A stretch of DNA of 18,684 nt from Oxalobacteraceae bacterium (GCA_947487325.1 CANKWG010000018.1:1-18684), one strand, 5' to 3'. Counted from the first letter of the stretch, positions 7,593-14,863 are shown. Numbers and translations: made by a program. Notes: a model not told the origin generated them from the sequence alone.

Positions 7593-8195
7593 TCACCAAC
7601 GCTTGTCAAGGGCAGTGTCCAACAATGGCCTGAGTTTATCGGCAATTGATTCCCGCGCACGGAAAATACGACTGCGTACCGTGCCTATCGGACAACCCAT
7701 GACAACAGCGATCTCATCGTAGCTCAGACCTTCGATTTCTCTCAAGGTAATGGCTATTCTGAGTTCTTCGGGCAACGCTTCCATCGCAATGTTGACCGTT
7801 TCAGCAATTTGTTTGGTCGCCAGCATGGATTCGGGAGTGTTGATATCTCTTAGATGCTCTCCGTCATCAAAAGTTTCCGCCTCTTCAGCATCCGCCTCGG
7901 TTGACGTAGGTGCACGCCTACCTTGGGTGACTAGATAATTTTTAGCAGTATTGATCCCGATCCGATAAAGCCAGGTATAGAAAGCCGAATCGCCCCGAAA
8001 CTGCGGAAGGGCACGATAGGCTTTGATGAATGCTTCCTGGACAACATCCTCGGCTTCTGCCTGATCGCGCACAAGTCGAGAGACAAGACGCATGAGCTTC
8101 CGTTGATACTTGGAGACCAGAAGCTCAAACGCCTTTTTGTCGCCACGCTGGACGCGATCAACCAGAAGCTGATCAATGTCGCGTTCTGTTATCAA
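7593..8195 (-). CDS. rpoE: Extracytoplasmic-stress sigma factor RpoE (AlgU/sigma-E)
   Basis: ECF sigma factor that directs RNA polymerase to envelope-stress promoters. The 200 residues closely resemble E. coli RpoE. Region 2 (about 20-90) contains VVQEAFIKAYRALPQFRGDSAFYTW-like sequence, and region 4 (about 135-190) contains LPEELR, the helix-turn-helix GLSYDEIAVVMGCP and GTVRSRIFRARE. The start is a TTG: the frame is closed by a TAG two codons upstream, there is no nearby ATG, and AGAGGA (8204-8209) sits eight bases before it. The family N-terminus also fits this start. It heads rpoE-rseA-rseB-mucD, and feedback from its own promoter is likely. Confidence 0.96.
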   Translation of the reverse strand: MITERDIDQLLVDRVQRGDKKAFELLVSKYQRKLMRLVSRLVRDQAEAEDVVQEAFIKAYRALPQFRGDSAFYTWLYRIGINTAKNYLVTQGRRAPTSTEADAEEAETFDDGEHLRDINTPESMLATKQIAETVNIAMEALPEELRIAITLREIEGLSYDEIAVVMGCPIGTVRSRIFRARESIADKLRPLLDTALDKRW

Positions 8196-8203
8196 TGCCT
8201 AAT

Positions 8204-8209
8204 TCCTCT
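8204..8209 (-). promoter_or_regulatory. Shine-Dalgarno fixing the TTG start of rpoE
   Basis: AGAGGA on the minus strand lies eight bases upstream of TTG at 8195. An in-frame TAG at 8199-8201 rules out a longer protein, so this site decides the start. Confidence 0.75.
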
Positions 8210-8402
8210 TGCCGATGCCAGCGATGCCACGCTATGGAATTTGGAAAACTCCACGCATACAACAACATTGTCTGGCGCGCATCGCTCAGCACTGATGAGA
8301 TACGGCTCAATACCGTAGATAGTCCAAACGTCACAGACTATGTCTATCCCCGCAGACGCTTTTTCCTCTTCATGCGAAACGCAGCGTCTAGACTACCTGA
8401 GC

Positions 8403-8429
8403 GCTGACTGAGCGAAATCAAAAAAGTTC
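8403..8429 (-). promoter_or_regulatory. Possible sigma-E-type promoter upstream of rpoE
   Basis: The minus strand has GAACTT (8429-8424), the core of the sigma-E -35 element. After 16 bases comes TCAGC, a poor match to the sigma-E -10 (TCTRA). The -35 overlaps the stop codon of the upstream membrane-protein gene. The intergenic stretch 8196-8427 otherwise shows only two short inverted repeats. Autoregulation of rpoE is established in related bacteria, but this site is a weak candidate. Confidence 0.3.
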
Positions 8430-8958
8430 AATCGAACCGAGATTCGCTAAAGGAGGATGCGGATGCGGGGCGCGCATTCTGCGCCGCTATCCATTGACAT
8501 GCAACGCATACTGAACGGAAAGCGGCAGGCGTCATGCTGTCGCGCAGTATGGGCAAGACAATGATTTTTCCTGAAGCTTTACGAAGACGAAGTATTAGCA
8601 TGCACGACCACAGCGTCGAATCCCTGAGCAATTGAACAACCTCGCCTTCTTCACTACTCACGACGTTGTGACTTCTGTCGCGCATGAAGGCGTTAGCGCT
8701 AGTGTGGGTCAATCGGATCTGCCCGGTTGCAGTTATATCAATGCGAAGGGGTTTTACATGTGTGCGACAGGACAAGACCAGCAAACAACCGGCAAAAGCA
8801 CAAACAAGCATGGCCAGCCAGTAGACAGAATCCAGCGTCTGTACGCGTACCATCATGGCGAACTGCCATGCGGTGAGCCATAAGACGCAAGACATCGCGA
8901 GTTTGAGCGCACACAGAATGCGTGAAGACCTCACCTCGGCCGAGGTGGCAATCGACAT
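8428..8958 (-). CDS. Small membrane protein, YgfX-like architecture
   Basis: A 176-residue protein of uncertain identity between fabF and rpoE. Two hydrophobic helices (about 14-37 and 44-65) are separated by a very short turn. They are followed by a soluble domain of about 110 residues rich in beta-strand-like alternation (RIDITATGQIRL, LWSCMLILRLR, KIIVLPILRDSM). Two N-terminal helices plus a cytoplasmic C-terminal domain is the layout of the YgfX/CptA family, and the RDSM segment before the tail suits that family. This is an architectural match, not a sequence-confirmed one. The ATG at 8958 is preferred; an adjacent GTG at 8961 is possible and neither has a good Shine-Dalgarno. No function is assigned. 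Confidence 0.7.
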   Translation of the reverse strand: MSIATSAEVRSSRILCALKLAMSCVLWLTAWQFAMMVRVQTLDSVYWLAMLVCAFAGCLLVLSCRTHVKPLRIDITATGQIRLTHTSANAFMRDRSHNVVSSEEGEVVQLLRDSTLWSCMLILRLRKASGKIIVLPILRDSMTPAAFRSVCVACQWIAAQNARPASASSFSESRFD

Positions 8959-8981
8959 CACAAATCAACTTGGAGAAAGGA

Positions 8982-9015
8982 GCGCATCGCCGTCATCAGC
9001 AATGAGGCGATGCGC
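8982..9015 (-). terminator. Hairpin after fabF, possible terminator without U-tract
   Basis: A perfect 10-bp inverted repeat GCGCATCGCC/GGCGATGCGC (8982-8991 with 9006-9015) is extended inward by TCAT/ATGA with one bulged base, leaving a five-base loop. It begins 6 bp after the fabF stop. No run of T follows on either strand (minus reads TCCTTTCTCC). It could be a weak or Rho-assisted terminator, or a 3'-end stabilising hairpin. Confidence 0.5.
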
Positions 9016-9021
9016 GATGAA

Positions 9022-10269
9022 TCAGGCTTTGGCGAAGATCAGACTGCCATTGGTACCGCCAAAGCCGAATGAGTTTTTCAAAGCGACATTGATCGGCATT
9101 TCGCGCGCTGCGTTAGCGCAGTAATCGAGATCGCAAGCAGGATCTTGATTAAAGATATTGATCGTTGGAGGAGAAATTTGGTTATGCACCGCCAATACGG
9201 TGAACACAGACTCCAAACCACCAGCACCACCGAGCAAATGCCCGGTCATGGATTTAGTGGAATTGACGACGACCTTGGATGCTGCATCACCCAGTGCGCG
9301 TTTGATCGCGACGGTCTCCGCAACATCCCCGAGCGGTGTTGAAGTGCCGTGCGCATTCACGTAGTTGATTTGGTCGGCATTGACACCGGCGTTACGCATG
9401 GCAGAAATCATGCAGCGACGAGCACCATCGCCATCTTCCAGCGGCGCGGTCATGTGATGCGCATCGGCACTCATACCAAAACCGAGCAACTCGGCATAAA
9501 TTTTTGCACCGCGAGCTTTTGCGTGTTCATACTCTTCAAGCACCATCACGCCAGCACCTTCGCCGAGTACGAAGCCGTCACGTTCGGTATCCCAGGGGCG
9601 CGATGCGGTTGCGGGGTCGTCATTGCGGGAAGATAGCGCTCGCGCAGCAGCAAAGCCACCCAACCCGAGCGGCGATACCGTGGATTCGGCACCCCCGGCA
9701 ATCATCACGTCGGCATCACCGTATTCAATGAGACGCCCTGCTTCGCCTATGCAATGCAACCCCGTCGTGCAGGCAGTAACGATCGCCAGATTCGGGCCTT
9801 TGAGACCGTATTTGATCGACAGATGCCCAGAGATCATGTTGATGATCGAGGCAGGAACGAAGAAAGGACTGATGCGGCGCGGACCACGGCTGGTCAGCTC
9901 AGCGTGGGTTTGCTCAATCATCGGCAAGCCGCCAATACCGGAACCGACGAGAACACCGATGCGCTCTGCATTGGTCTCTGTTACTTCGAGGCCGCTATCC
10001 TGCATTGCCTGCATGCCGGCGGCCATGCCGTAATGAATGAAGGTATCCATGTGACGGGCTTCTTTACCGGGGATGTAATCCTCGATATTGAATCCCTTGA
10101 CCTCACCCGCAAAATGCGTGGAGAAGGCGGAGGCATCAAACTTAGTGATGGTCGCGATGCCGGACTTTCCGGCGAGAAGCGCGTCCCATGAGGCAGCAAC
10201 CGTGTTACCAACAGGTGAGATACAACCCAGACCTGTGACAACAACCCGGCGACGATTCGGACGAGTCAA
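9022..10269 (-). CDS. fabF: Beta-ketoacyl-ACP synthase II
   Basis: Condensing enzyme that elongates acyl-ACP with malonyl-ACP in type II fatty acid synthesis. The 415 residues match FabF length. The Cys-His-His triad is Cys167 (TACTTG), His307 (NAHGTSTPLGD) and His344 (TKSMTGHLLGGAGG). The start RRRVVVTGLGCISPVG and the end NSFGFGGTNGSLIF are typical. The start codon appears to be TTG at 10269, since no ATG is suitably placed and AGGAGT (10275-10280) lies five bases upstream. It is 34 bp downstream of acpP and probably shares its transcript. A hairpin follows the gene. Confidence 0.96.
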   Translation of the reverse strand: MTRPNRRRVVVTGLGCISPVGNTVAASWDALLAGKSGIATITKFDASAFSTHFAGEVKGFNIEDYIPGKEARHMDTFIHYGMAAGMQAMQDSGLEVTETNAERIGVLVGSGIGGLPMIEQTHAELTSRGPRRISPFFVPASIINMISGHLSIKYGLKGPNLAIVTACTTGLHCIGEAGRLIEYGDADVMIAGGAESTVSPLGLGGFAAARALSSRNDDPATASRPWDTERDGFVLGEGAGVMVLEEYEHAKARGAKIYAELLGFGMSADAHHMTAPLEDGDGARRCMISAMRNAGVNADQINYVNAHGTSTPLGDVAETVAIKRALGDAASKVVVNSTKSMTGHLLGGAGGLESVFTVLAVHNQISPPTINIFNQDPACDLDYCANAAREMPINVALKNSFGFGGTNGSLIFAKA

Positions 10270-10274
10270 ACAAT

Positions 10275-10280
10275 ACTCCT
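10275..10280 (-). promoter_or_regulatory. Shine-Dalgarno fixing the TTG start of fabF
   Basis: AGGAGT on the minus strand is five bases from TTG at 10269. It is the only good ribosome binding site near the conserved N-terminus. Confidence 0.7.
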
Positions 10281-10303
10281 GAAAACAATCAGAAACAGGT
10301 CAA

Positions 10304-10543
10304 TCAGGCTTTTACGTTGGCCTTCGCGTAATCAATCGCCTGCTGAACAGTCGTGATCTTCTCGGCTTGCTCATCAGGGATTTCCATCTCGAACTCATCT
10401 TCGAGCGCCATCACGAGTTCTACGGTATCGAGCGAGTCTGCGCCGAGATCGTCAACGAACGAAGATTCATTTTTGATGTCGGCTTCTGCAACACCAAGTT
10501 GCTCAGCAACTATTTTTTTAACACGTGCATCGATGTCAGACAT
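10304..10543 (-). CDS. acpP: Acyl carrier protein
   Basis: Small acidic carrier that holds growing acyl chains on a 4'-phosphopantetheine arm. The 79 residues have the standard ACP length and composition. The modification site is Ser37 in GADSLDTVELVMALE, flanked by the conserved acidic helix II that binds partner enzymes. The ATG has a strong GGAGG Shine-Dalgarno (10550-10554) six bases upstream, fitting one of the cell's most abundant proteins. A separate extended -10 promoter upstream suggests it is transcribed beyond the level of the preceding fab genes. fabF follows. Confidence 0.98.
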   Translation of the reverse strand: MSDIDARVKKIVAEQLGVAEADIKNESSFVDDLGADSLDTVELVMALEDEFEMEIPDEQAEKITTVQQAIDYAKANVKA

Positions 10544-10581
10544 CTTGGTCCTCCAGAGGGTGGGTTACACAAAGTGCGCGC

Positions 10582-10590
10582 ATTTTATCA
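10582..10590 (-). promoter_or_regulatory. Extended -10 promoter of acpP, inside an inverted repeat
   Basis: The minus strand reads TGATAAAAT, a TGN extended -10 with hexamer TAAAAT. No strong -35 is seen at 16-18 bp. Transcription would start near 10575, giving a leader of about 30 bases. The box is flanked by CGCGCA and TGCGCG, six-base inverted arms 12 bases apart, which could be an operator. Confidence 0.6.
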
Positions 10591-10654
10591 GGTTTGCGCG
10601 TCACAAATTAAGTTTTAGATTCTGGTTTTACTAACACTATTCGTCATTAAAAAT

Positions 10655-10667
10655 GAGGCTACGCCCC
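10655..10667 (-). terminator. Weak terminator-like hairpin after fabG
   Basis: Just after the fabG stop the minus strand forms GGGGC-GTA-GCCTC, a five-base-pair stem with one G-U pair, followed by ATTTTTAA. The stem is short, so termination is probably partial. It fits acpP having its own promoter. Confidence 0.35.
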
Positions 10668-10670
10668 GTT

Positions 10671-11438
10671 TTAGCCGCCACTCATGTACATACCGCCGTT
10701 TACATGCAGGGTAGTGCCCGTAATATAGGCGGCCTCATTTGATGCAAGAAAAGCCACAGCAGCAGCAATATCCTCAGGCAAACCGAAGCGACCGGCCGGT
10801 ATTTGCTGGAGCAGAGCCGCTACTTGCTGCTCAGTTAACGTTCGTGTCATATCCGTATCAATGAAGCCCGGCGCCACGCAATTGACGGTGATATTGCGGC
10901 TACCCACTTCGCGCGCCAGAGCGCGGCTCATGCCAGCGACGCCGGCTTTTGCGGCAGCATAATTCATTTGACCTGGGTTACCGGCCGAACCGACGACGGA
11001 GGTGATGTTAATGATGCGACCGTGCTTGGCTTTCATCATGCCACGCAAGACGGCGCGCGATAGACGCCCGACGGCTGTCAGGTTCGTTGAAATCACGGTA
11101 TCCCACTCGGCATCTTTCATGCGCATGGCGAGTTGGTCCTGCGTGACCCCCGCATTATTGACCAGTATGCTGATGCCACCCTGATCCTTGCCCAAGGTAT
11201 CAACAAGTTGCATTGCGGCTTCGGCGTCATTGACGTCAAGAACCACCCCATGACCCGCTTCGGGTCGAATGGCTTTCAGATAATCCGAAATAGCGGCCGC
11301 ACCCGAAGCCGAGGTTGCGGTACCCACCACGGTCGCACCGCGTTGAGCGAGCTCCATCGCAATAGCGCGACCAATACCGCGCGATGCGCCAGTCACCAGC
11401 GCCACTTGTTTCTCGAGTGATGGTTGGGTCATCGTCAT
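10671..11438 (-). CDS. fabG: 3-oxoacyl-ACP reductase
   Basis: NADPH-dependent short-chain dehydrogenase that reduces beta-ketoacyl-ACP, the first reduction in each elongation round. The 255 residues contain the cofactor loop TGASRGIG (16-23), NNAG (94-97), and the catalytic tetrad Asn119, Ser147, Tyr160 and Lys164 in NITSVVGSAGNPGQMNYAAAKAG. The C-terminus LHVNGGMYM is typical of FabG. The ATG overlaps the fabD stop by 4 bp (ATGA) and has a GGAGG Shine-Dalgarno seven bases upstream. An internal ATG at codon 3 is possible but less likely. Confidence 0.97.
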   Translation of the reverse strand: MTMTQPSLEKQVALVTGASRGIGRAIAMELAQRGATVVGTATSASGAAAISDYLKAIRPEAGHGVVLDVNDAEAAMQLVDTLGKDQGGISILVNNAGVTQDQLAMRMKDAEWDTVISTNLTAVGRLSRAVLRGMMKAKHGRIINITSVVGSAGNPGQMNYAAAKAGVAGMSRALAREVGSRNITVNCVAPGFIDTDMTRTLTEQQVAALLQQIPAGRFGLPEDIAAAVAFLASNEAAYITGTTLHVNGGMYMSGG

Positions 11439-12367
11439 TTAGTCGCCTCCAGAAGTGCATCCATGGATGCCTGATCGACGATGGCATCCGCTGTCAATGT
11501 GCCATCGATACGTTTTACAAGGCCGGTCAGTACTTTGCCAGGCCCACATTCGATCAATTGCGTAATACCCAGCCCAGCCATTTTTTGCACGCTTTCCACC
11601 CAACGTACGGGGCTGGCTGCCTGACGCACCAGTGCATCCCGAATGGACGAGGGATCGTCAACGACGGCGACATCGACGTTATTAATCAGTCGAATTTGCG
11701 GCGCTGAAAACTCAACACTTGCCAGATAATCGCGCAGACGATCCGATGCCGGTTTGAGCAGCGACGAATGAAAGGGTGCAGAAACGGGCAAAGACAAAGC
11801 ACGCTTGGCACCTTTGGCTTTGGCCGCTTCACAAGCACGTTCAACTGCGGCCTTGTGTCCGGCGATAACGACCTGGGCTGGCGCGTTGAAATTGACAGGC
11901 TCGACAACCTCGCCTTGGGCGGCTTCGGCGCAGGCGGCTCGCACGTCGTCGTCAGACAAACCGAGAATCGCTGCCATTCCGCCCTGACCGACCGGGACAG
12001 CTTCCTGCATCGCCTGTGCCCGGAACCGAACCATGGGCACCGCGTCCTTGAATTGAATAACACCGGCTGCCACCAGCGCGGAATACTCGCCAAGACTATG
12101 GCCAGCCACCAGTTGTGGCAGCTTGCCGCCCGCTGCCAGCCAGGCACGGTAAAAAGCGACCGCACAAGCGAGCATGACCGGTTGCGTATTGGTGGTGAGG
12201 TCTAGCGCTTCTTTAGGACCTTCAGCGATCAGTTTTGCCAGATCAAACTGCAGCGCGTCAGACGCTTCGGCAATGGTGTCTCGCACGGCTGCGTTGTCGG
12301 CAAAACCGTTCAGCATGCCGATGGCTTGTGAGCCCTGGCCGGGAAATACGAAAGCAAATGAAGTCAT
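11435..12367 (-). CDS. fabD: Malonyl-CoA:ACP transacylase
   Basis: Transfers malonate from CoA to ACP, supplying the extender unit for fatty acid synthesis. The 310 residues carry the N-terminal FPGQGSQ motif (8-14), nucleophile Ser91 in GHSLGEYSALVAAG, the carboxylate-binding Arg116 (RFRAQAMQ) and catalytic His200 in SAPFHSSLL. The length is standard. It begins 12 bp after fabH with no clear Shine-Dalgarno, suggesting coupling to fabH translation, and its stop overlaps the fabG start. Confidence 0.97.
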   Translation of the reverse strand: MTSFAFVFPGQGSQAIGMLNGFADNAAVRDTIAEASDALQFDLAKLIAEGPKEALDLTTNTQPVMLACAVAFYRAWLAAGGKLPQLVAGHSLGEYSALVAAGVIQFKDAVPMVRFRAQAMQEAVPVGQGGMAAILGLSDDDVRAACAEAAQGEVVEPVNFNAPAQVVIAGHKAAVERACEAAKAKGAKRALSLPVSAPFHSSLLKPASDRLRDYLASVEFSAPQIRLINNVDVAVVDDPSSIRDALVRQAASPVRWVESVQKMAGLGITQLIECGPGKVLTGLVKRIDGTLTADAIVDQASMDALLEATK

Positions 12368-12379
12368 GATAGAAAAATG

Positions 12380-13366
12380 TCAGATACGTGCCAAAACGGC
12401 GCCCCAGGTAAAGCCGCCACCGACGGCCTCGAGCATGATGTGCTGTCCGGCCTTGATGCGGCCATCGCGCATGGCCACATCCAGTGCCAGCGGAATTGAT
12501 GCAGCAGAGGTATTGCCATGCTGGTCTACCGTGACTACCATTTTTTCCATTGGCAATCCAAGCTTTTTGGCTGTGCCCTGCATGATGCGAATATTGGCTT
12601 GGTGCGGAATCAGCCAGTCAATCTGCGAGGCTTCCATGCCAGCGATCTGCAGTACTTCGTTGGCTACTTTCTCTAGTACAGATACCGCCAGTTTGAATAC
12701 TGCCTGACCATCCATGTAAAGAAAGGCACTACCAGCAATCGCACCACCCTGAACAGCGCCGGGCACACATAAAATATCCGCGTGACGACCATCAGCATGC
12801 AGACGCGTGGCCAGTACACCCGGCTCATCCGAAGCCGCGAGCACAACCGCACCAGCACCATCACCAAACAAGACGCAGGTGGTTCGATCATTGAAATCAA
12901 GAATGCGAGAGAACACTTCAGACCCGATCACCAGCACGCGCTTATGCATGCCGCAGCGGATGAAATTGTCAGCTACCGACATCGCGTAAACAAATCCGCT
13001 GCACACTGCTTGCACATCGAGTGCAGCGCAATCATTGGTGATGCCAAGCTTGCGCTGAACGACGCACGCTGTACTGGGAAAACCACCAAGAAAATCGGGA
13101 GTAGAAGTTGCAACGATAATGAGATCGATATCATCCGGCTTGAGTCCGGCCATATCGATAGCGTGACGCGCGGCGGTCGCACCCAGATCACTGGAGAGCA
13201 CACCATCGTCAGCGAAGTGCCGCGCGGAGATGCCGCTGCGAGAGACAATCCATTCATCCGACGTATCAAGACCTCTGGCCGCCAAAAGCGTTGTCATGTC
13301 GTGATTGCTCACGCGCCTTGGGGGCAAACAGCTGCCTGTACCTACAATGCGAGTGTATTTACTCAT
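12380..13366 (-). CDS. fabH: Beta-ketoacyl-ACP synthase III
   Basis: Starts fatty acid synthesis by condensing acetyl-CoA with malonyl-ACP. The 328 residues contain the catalytic Cys122 (DVQAVCSGF), His255 (IPHQAN) and Asn285 (HGNTSAAS), the Cys-His-Asn triad that separates FabH from FabF/FabB. The C-terminal EAVGGGFTWGA stretch is conserved. The ATG overlaps the plsX stop by 4 bp (ATGA), so the two are probably translationally coupled. It is followed by fabD after 12 bp. Confidence 0.97.
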   Translation of the reverse strand: MSKYTRIVGTGSCLPPRRVSNHDMTTLLAARGLDTSDEWIVSRSGISARHFADDGVLSSDLGATAARHAIDMAGLKPDDIDLIIVATSTPDFLGGFPSTACVVQRKLGITNDCAALDVQAVCSGFVYAMSVADNFIRCGMHKRVLVIGSEVFSRILDFNDRTTCVLFGDGAGAVVLAASDEPGVLATRLHADGRHADILCVPGAVQGGAIAGSAFLYMDGQAVFKLAVSVLEKVANEVLQIAGMEASQIDWLIPHQANIRIMQGTAKKLGLPMEKMVVTVDQHGNTSAASIPLALDVAMRDGRIKAGQHIMLEAVGGGFTWGAVLARI

Positions 13367-14427
13367 GCCGTTTTCTGTTGATTGATCTCTAGAGAGCTGT
13401 CTGGCTGAGGCATCAGCTCGGCAATCGAGGTTTCGATACGCGACAGCACATCATGTCGGGCCGCCTCATAAGCACGTCGTATCGCCCATTCGAAGCCATA
13501 CGCACTTTCGCCGCCATGACTTTTGAATACCAGGCCACGCAAGCCCAGCAAACTTGCACCATTGTAGCGGGAGGGGTTGAGACGTTGTGAGATTCGTTTA
13601 AGTGCCCGCTGTGCAATGAGTGCACCCAGCATGTTGATCCAGCCCTTGCGCAACTCGCTGACCATCACACCTTTGATCAAGCGCCCCAGACCCTCGGCGG
13701 CTTTCAGTGTGACATTGCCTACGAATCCATCGCAGACGACGATATCAGTGGTGCCTTCGAAAATGTCATTACCTTCAACATTGCCGTAAAAATTAAGTAG
13801 CCCTTTTTCGTGATCAGCACGCAGCAACTCCGCCGTTTGCTTGACCAGTTCATTGCCTTTGATATCTTCTGCGCCGACATTGAGAAGACCGACGGTGGGC
13901 CTTGCGTGACCTTCGACAGCGGAAACCAGTGCAGAACCCATCAGCGCAAACTGATGCAGATGCAACGGCTCGCAGTCAACGTTAGCGCCCAGATCGAGGA
14001 CGTACGTGGGGCCGTCTTTCTGGTTGGGCAGTATCGTGCAGATAGCGGGGCGGTCGACGCCGGGGAGGGTTTTCAATACATAGCGAGAGACCGCCATCAA
14101 CGCACCGGTGTTACCAGCGGATACGCAGGCTTGTGCTGCACCGTCTTTCACCATGGTGACGGCAACTCGCATCGAGGAATCTTTTTTTCGGCGCAATGCG
14201 ACTTCAAGCGAGTCGTCCATTTCCACGACTTCCTCGGCGTGCACTACTGACAGTCTTGGATGGTTGGCAGCGCCTAGCTTCTCGAGCTCGGCGCGCACCA
14301 GACTCTCACGGCCTACAAGAACCATTTCAACGTCGGGAACGCTGTTGGCAAATGCGAGTGCCGCAGGAACAGTGACCTTCGGGCCGTGGTCGCCGCCCAT
14401 GCAGTCAATGGAAATTTTGATTGTCAT
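13363..14427 (-). CDS. plsX: Phosphate acyltransferase PlsX
   Basis: Converts acyl-ACP to acyl-phosphate for PlsY, linking fatty acid synthesis to phospholipid synthesis as a peripheral membrane enzyme. The 354 residues start with the diagnostic IDCMGGDHGP (7-16). They contain SAGNTGALMA (103-112), GLLNVGAEDIKGNE, the CDGFVGNVTLK stretch and the C-terminal YNGASLLGLRG/KSHG motifs of PlsX. The C-terminus is about ten residues longer than the conserved core. The ATG lacks a good Shine-Dalgarno; the bases before it form one arm of an inverted repeat. It begins a tightly packed plsX-fabH-fabD-fabG run, 169 bp downstream of rpmF. Confidence 0.96.
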   Translation of the reverse strand: MTIKISIDCMGGDHGPKVTVPAALAFANSVPDVEMVLVGRESLVRAELEKLGAANHPRLSVVHAEEVVEMDDSLEVALRRKKDSSMRVAVTMVKDGAAQACVSAGNTGALMAVSRYVLKTLPGVDRPAICTILPNQKDGPTYVLDLGANVDCEPLHLHQFALMGSALVSAVEGHARPTVGLLNVGAEDIKGNELVKQTAELLRADHEKGLLNFYGNVEGNDIFEGTTDIVVCDGFVGNVTLKAAEGLGRLIKGVMVSELRKGWINMLGALIAQRALKRISQRLNPSRYNGASLLGLRGLVFKSHGGESAYGFEWAIRRAYEAARHDVLSRIETSIAELMPQPDSSLEINQQKTA

Positions 14428-14428
14428 G

Positions 14429-14455
14429 ATCCGGAGTAGTATTTTCTGACCGGAT
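14429..14455 (-). promoter_or_regulatory. Inverted repeat occluding the plsX start region
   Basis: ATCCGG (14429-14434) and CCGGAT (14450-14455) form a six-base-pair stem with a 15-base loop. The 3' arm in the mRNA ends one base before the plsX ATG, covering the region where a Shine-Dalgarno would lie. A translational control element is possible; chance is not excluded. Confidence 0.35.
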
Positions 14456-14596
14456 TCGGGTGCGAGTCACTCATTCGAGGACCTGACCATGTCGATAGGC
14501 TTGCACATGAAAAAACTGCGCGAGGCAAATTCAGAGCGTGTATCAATGTGCTTCTGGTCGCGTCGCGCTGGTTTTTATGGTTACCGCGTAGACAAA

Positions 14597-14779
14597 TTAC
14601 TCGTCGTTCTTGGTCTTCAAGACCTTGCGACCGCGATAAAACCCATTCGGACTGATATGGTGACGCAGATGCGTCTCGCCCGTGGTCGACTCGACGGCCA
14701 GCGGTGGCGATGTCAAAAAGTCATGCGAACGATGCATGCCGCGCTTAGACGGGGTTTTTTTGTTCTGTTGGACAGCCAT
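14597..14779 (-). CDS. rpmF: 50S ribosomal protein L32
   Basis: Small protein of the large ribosomal subunit. The 60 residues show the L32 pattern: MAVQQNKKTPSKRGMHRSHD at the start, ETHLRHHISPNGFYRGRKV at the end. There are no cysteines, so this is the zinc-free form. AGGAG lies six bases before the ATG. The gene has its own extended -10 candidate, and is downstream of DUF177 and upstream of plsX, the widespread yceD-rpmF-plsX order. Confidence 0.98.
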   Translation of the reverse strand: MAVQQNKKTPSKRGMHRSHDFLTSPPLAVESTTGETHLRHHISPNGFYRGRKVLKTKNDE

Positions 14780-14807
14780 GGCTTACTCCTGATTCGATAA
14801 GTTCAAA

Positions 14808-14816
14808 ATTTTAACA
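14808..14816 (-). promoter_or_regulatory. Extended -10 promoter candidate for rpmF
   Basis: The minus strand reads TGTTAAAAT, a TGN extended -10 with hexamer TAAAAT and no evident -35. A start near 14801 would give a leader of about 20 bases before the rpmF ATG. The same TAAAAT hexamer appears upstream of acpP. Confidence 0.5.
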
Positions 14817-14824
14817 TAGGGTAA

Positions 14825-14853
14825 GTCGGTTACTGCCATATAGCCAAACCGAC
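14825..14853 (-). other. Inverted repeat between DUF177 and rpmF
   Basis: GTCGGTT (14825-14831) and AACCGAC (14847-14853) are perfect seven-base inverted arms with a 15-base spacer, starting 11 bp after the DUF177 stop. No T-run follows, so it is not a standard terminator. It sits just upstream of the rpmF promoter candidate and could be an operator or an RNA-processing hairpin. Confidence 0.4.
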
Positions 14854-14863
14854 AATACTGCAA

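Noticed and set aside
7543..7599. Upstream extension of rseA to a TTG at 7599, overlapping rpoE
   Set aside because: The ATG at 7542 has a Shine-Dalgarno and places the conserved anti-sigma N-terminus correctly.
12782..13381. 199-codon plus-strand open frame antisense to fabH
   Set aside because: It lies almost entirely opposite a confirmed FabH coding region, resembles no known protein, and has no ribosome binding site that stands out.
14489..14800. 103-codon plus-strand open frame over rpmF
   Set aside because: rpmF on the minus strand is unmistakable and has a good Shine-Dalgarno; the plus frame is its shadow.
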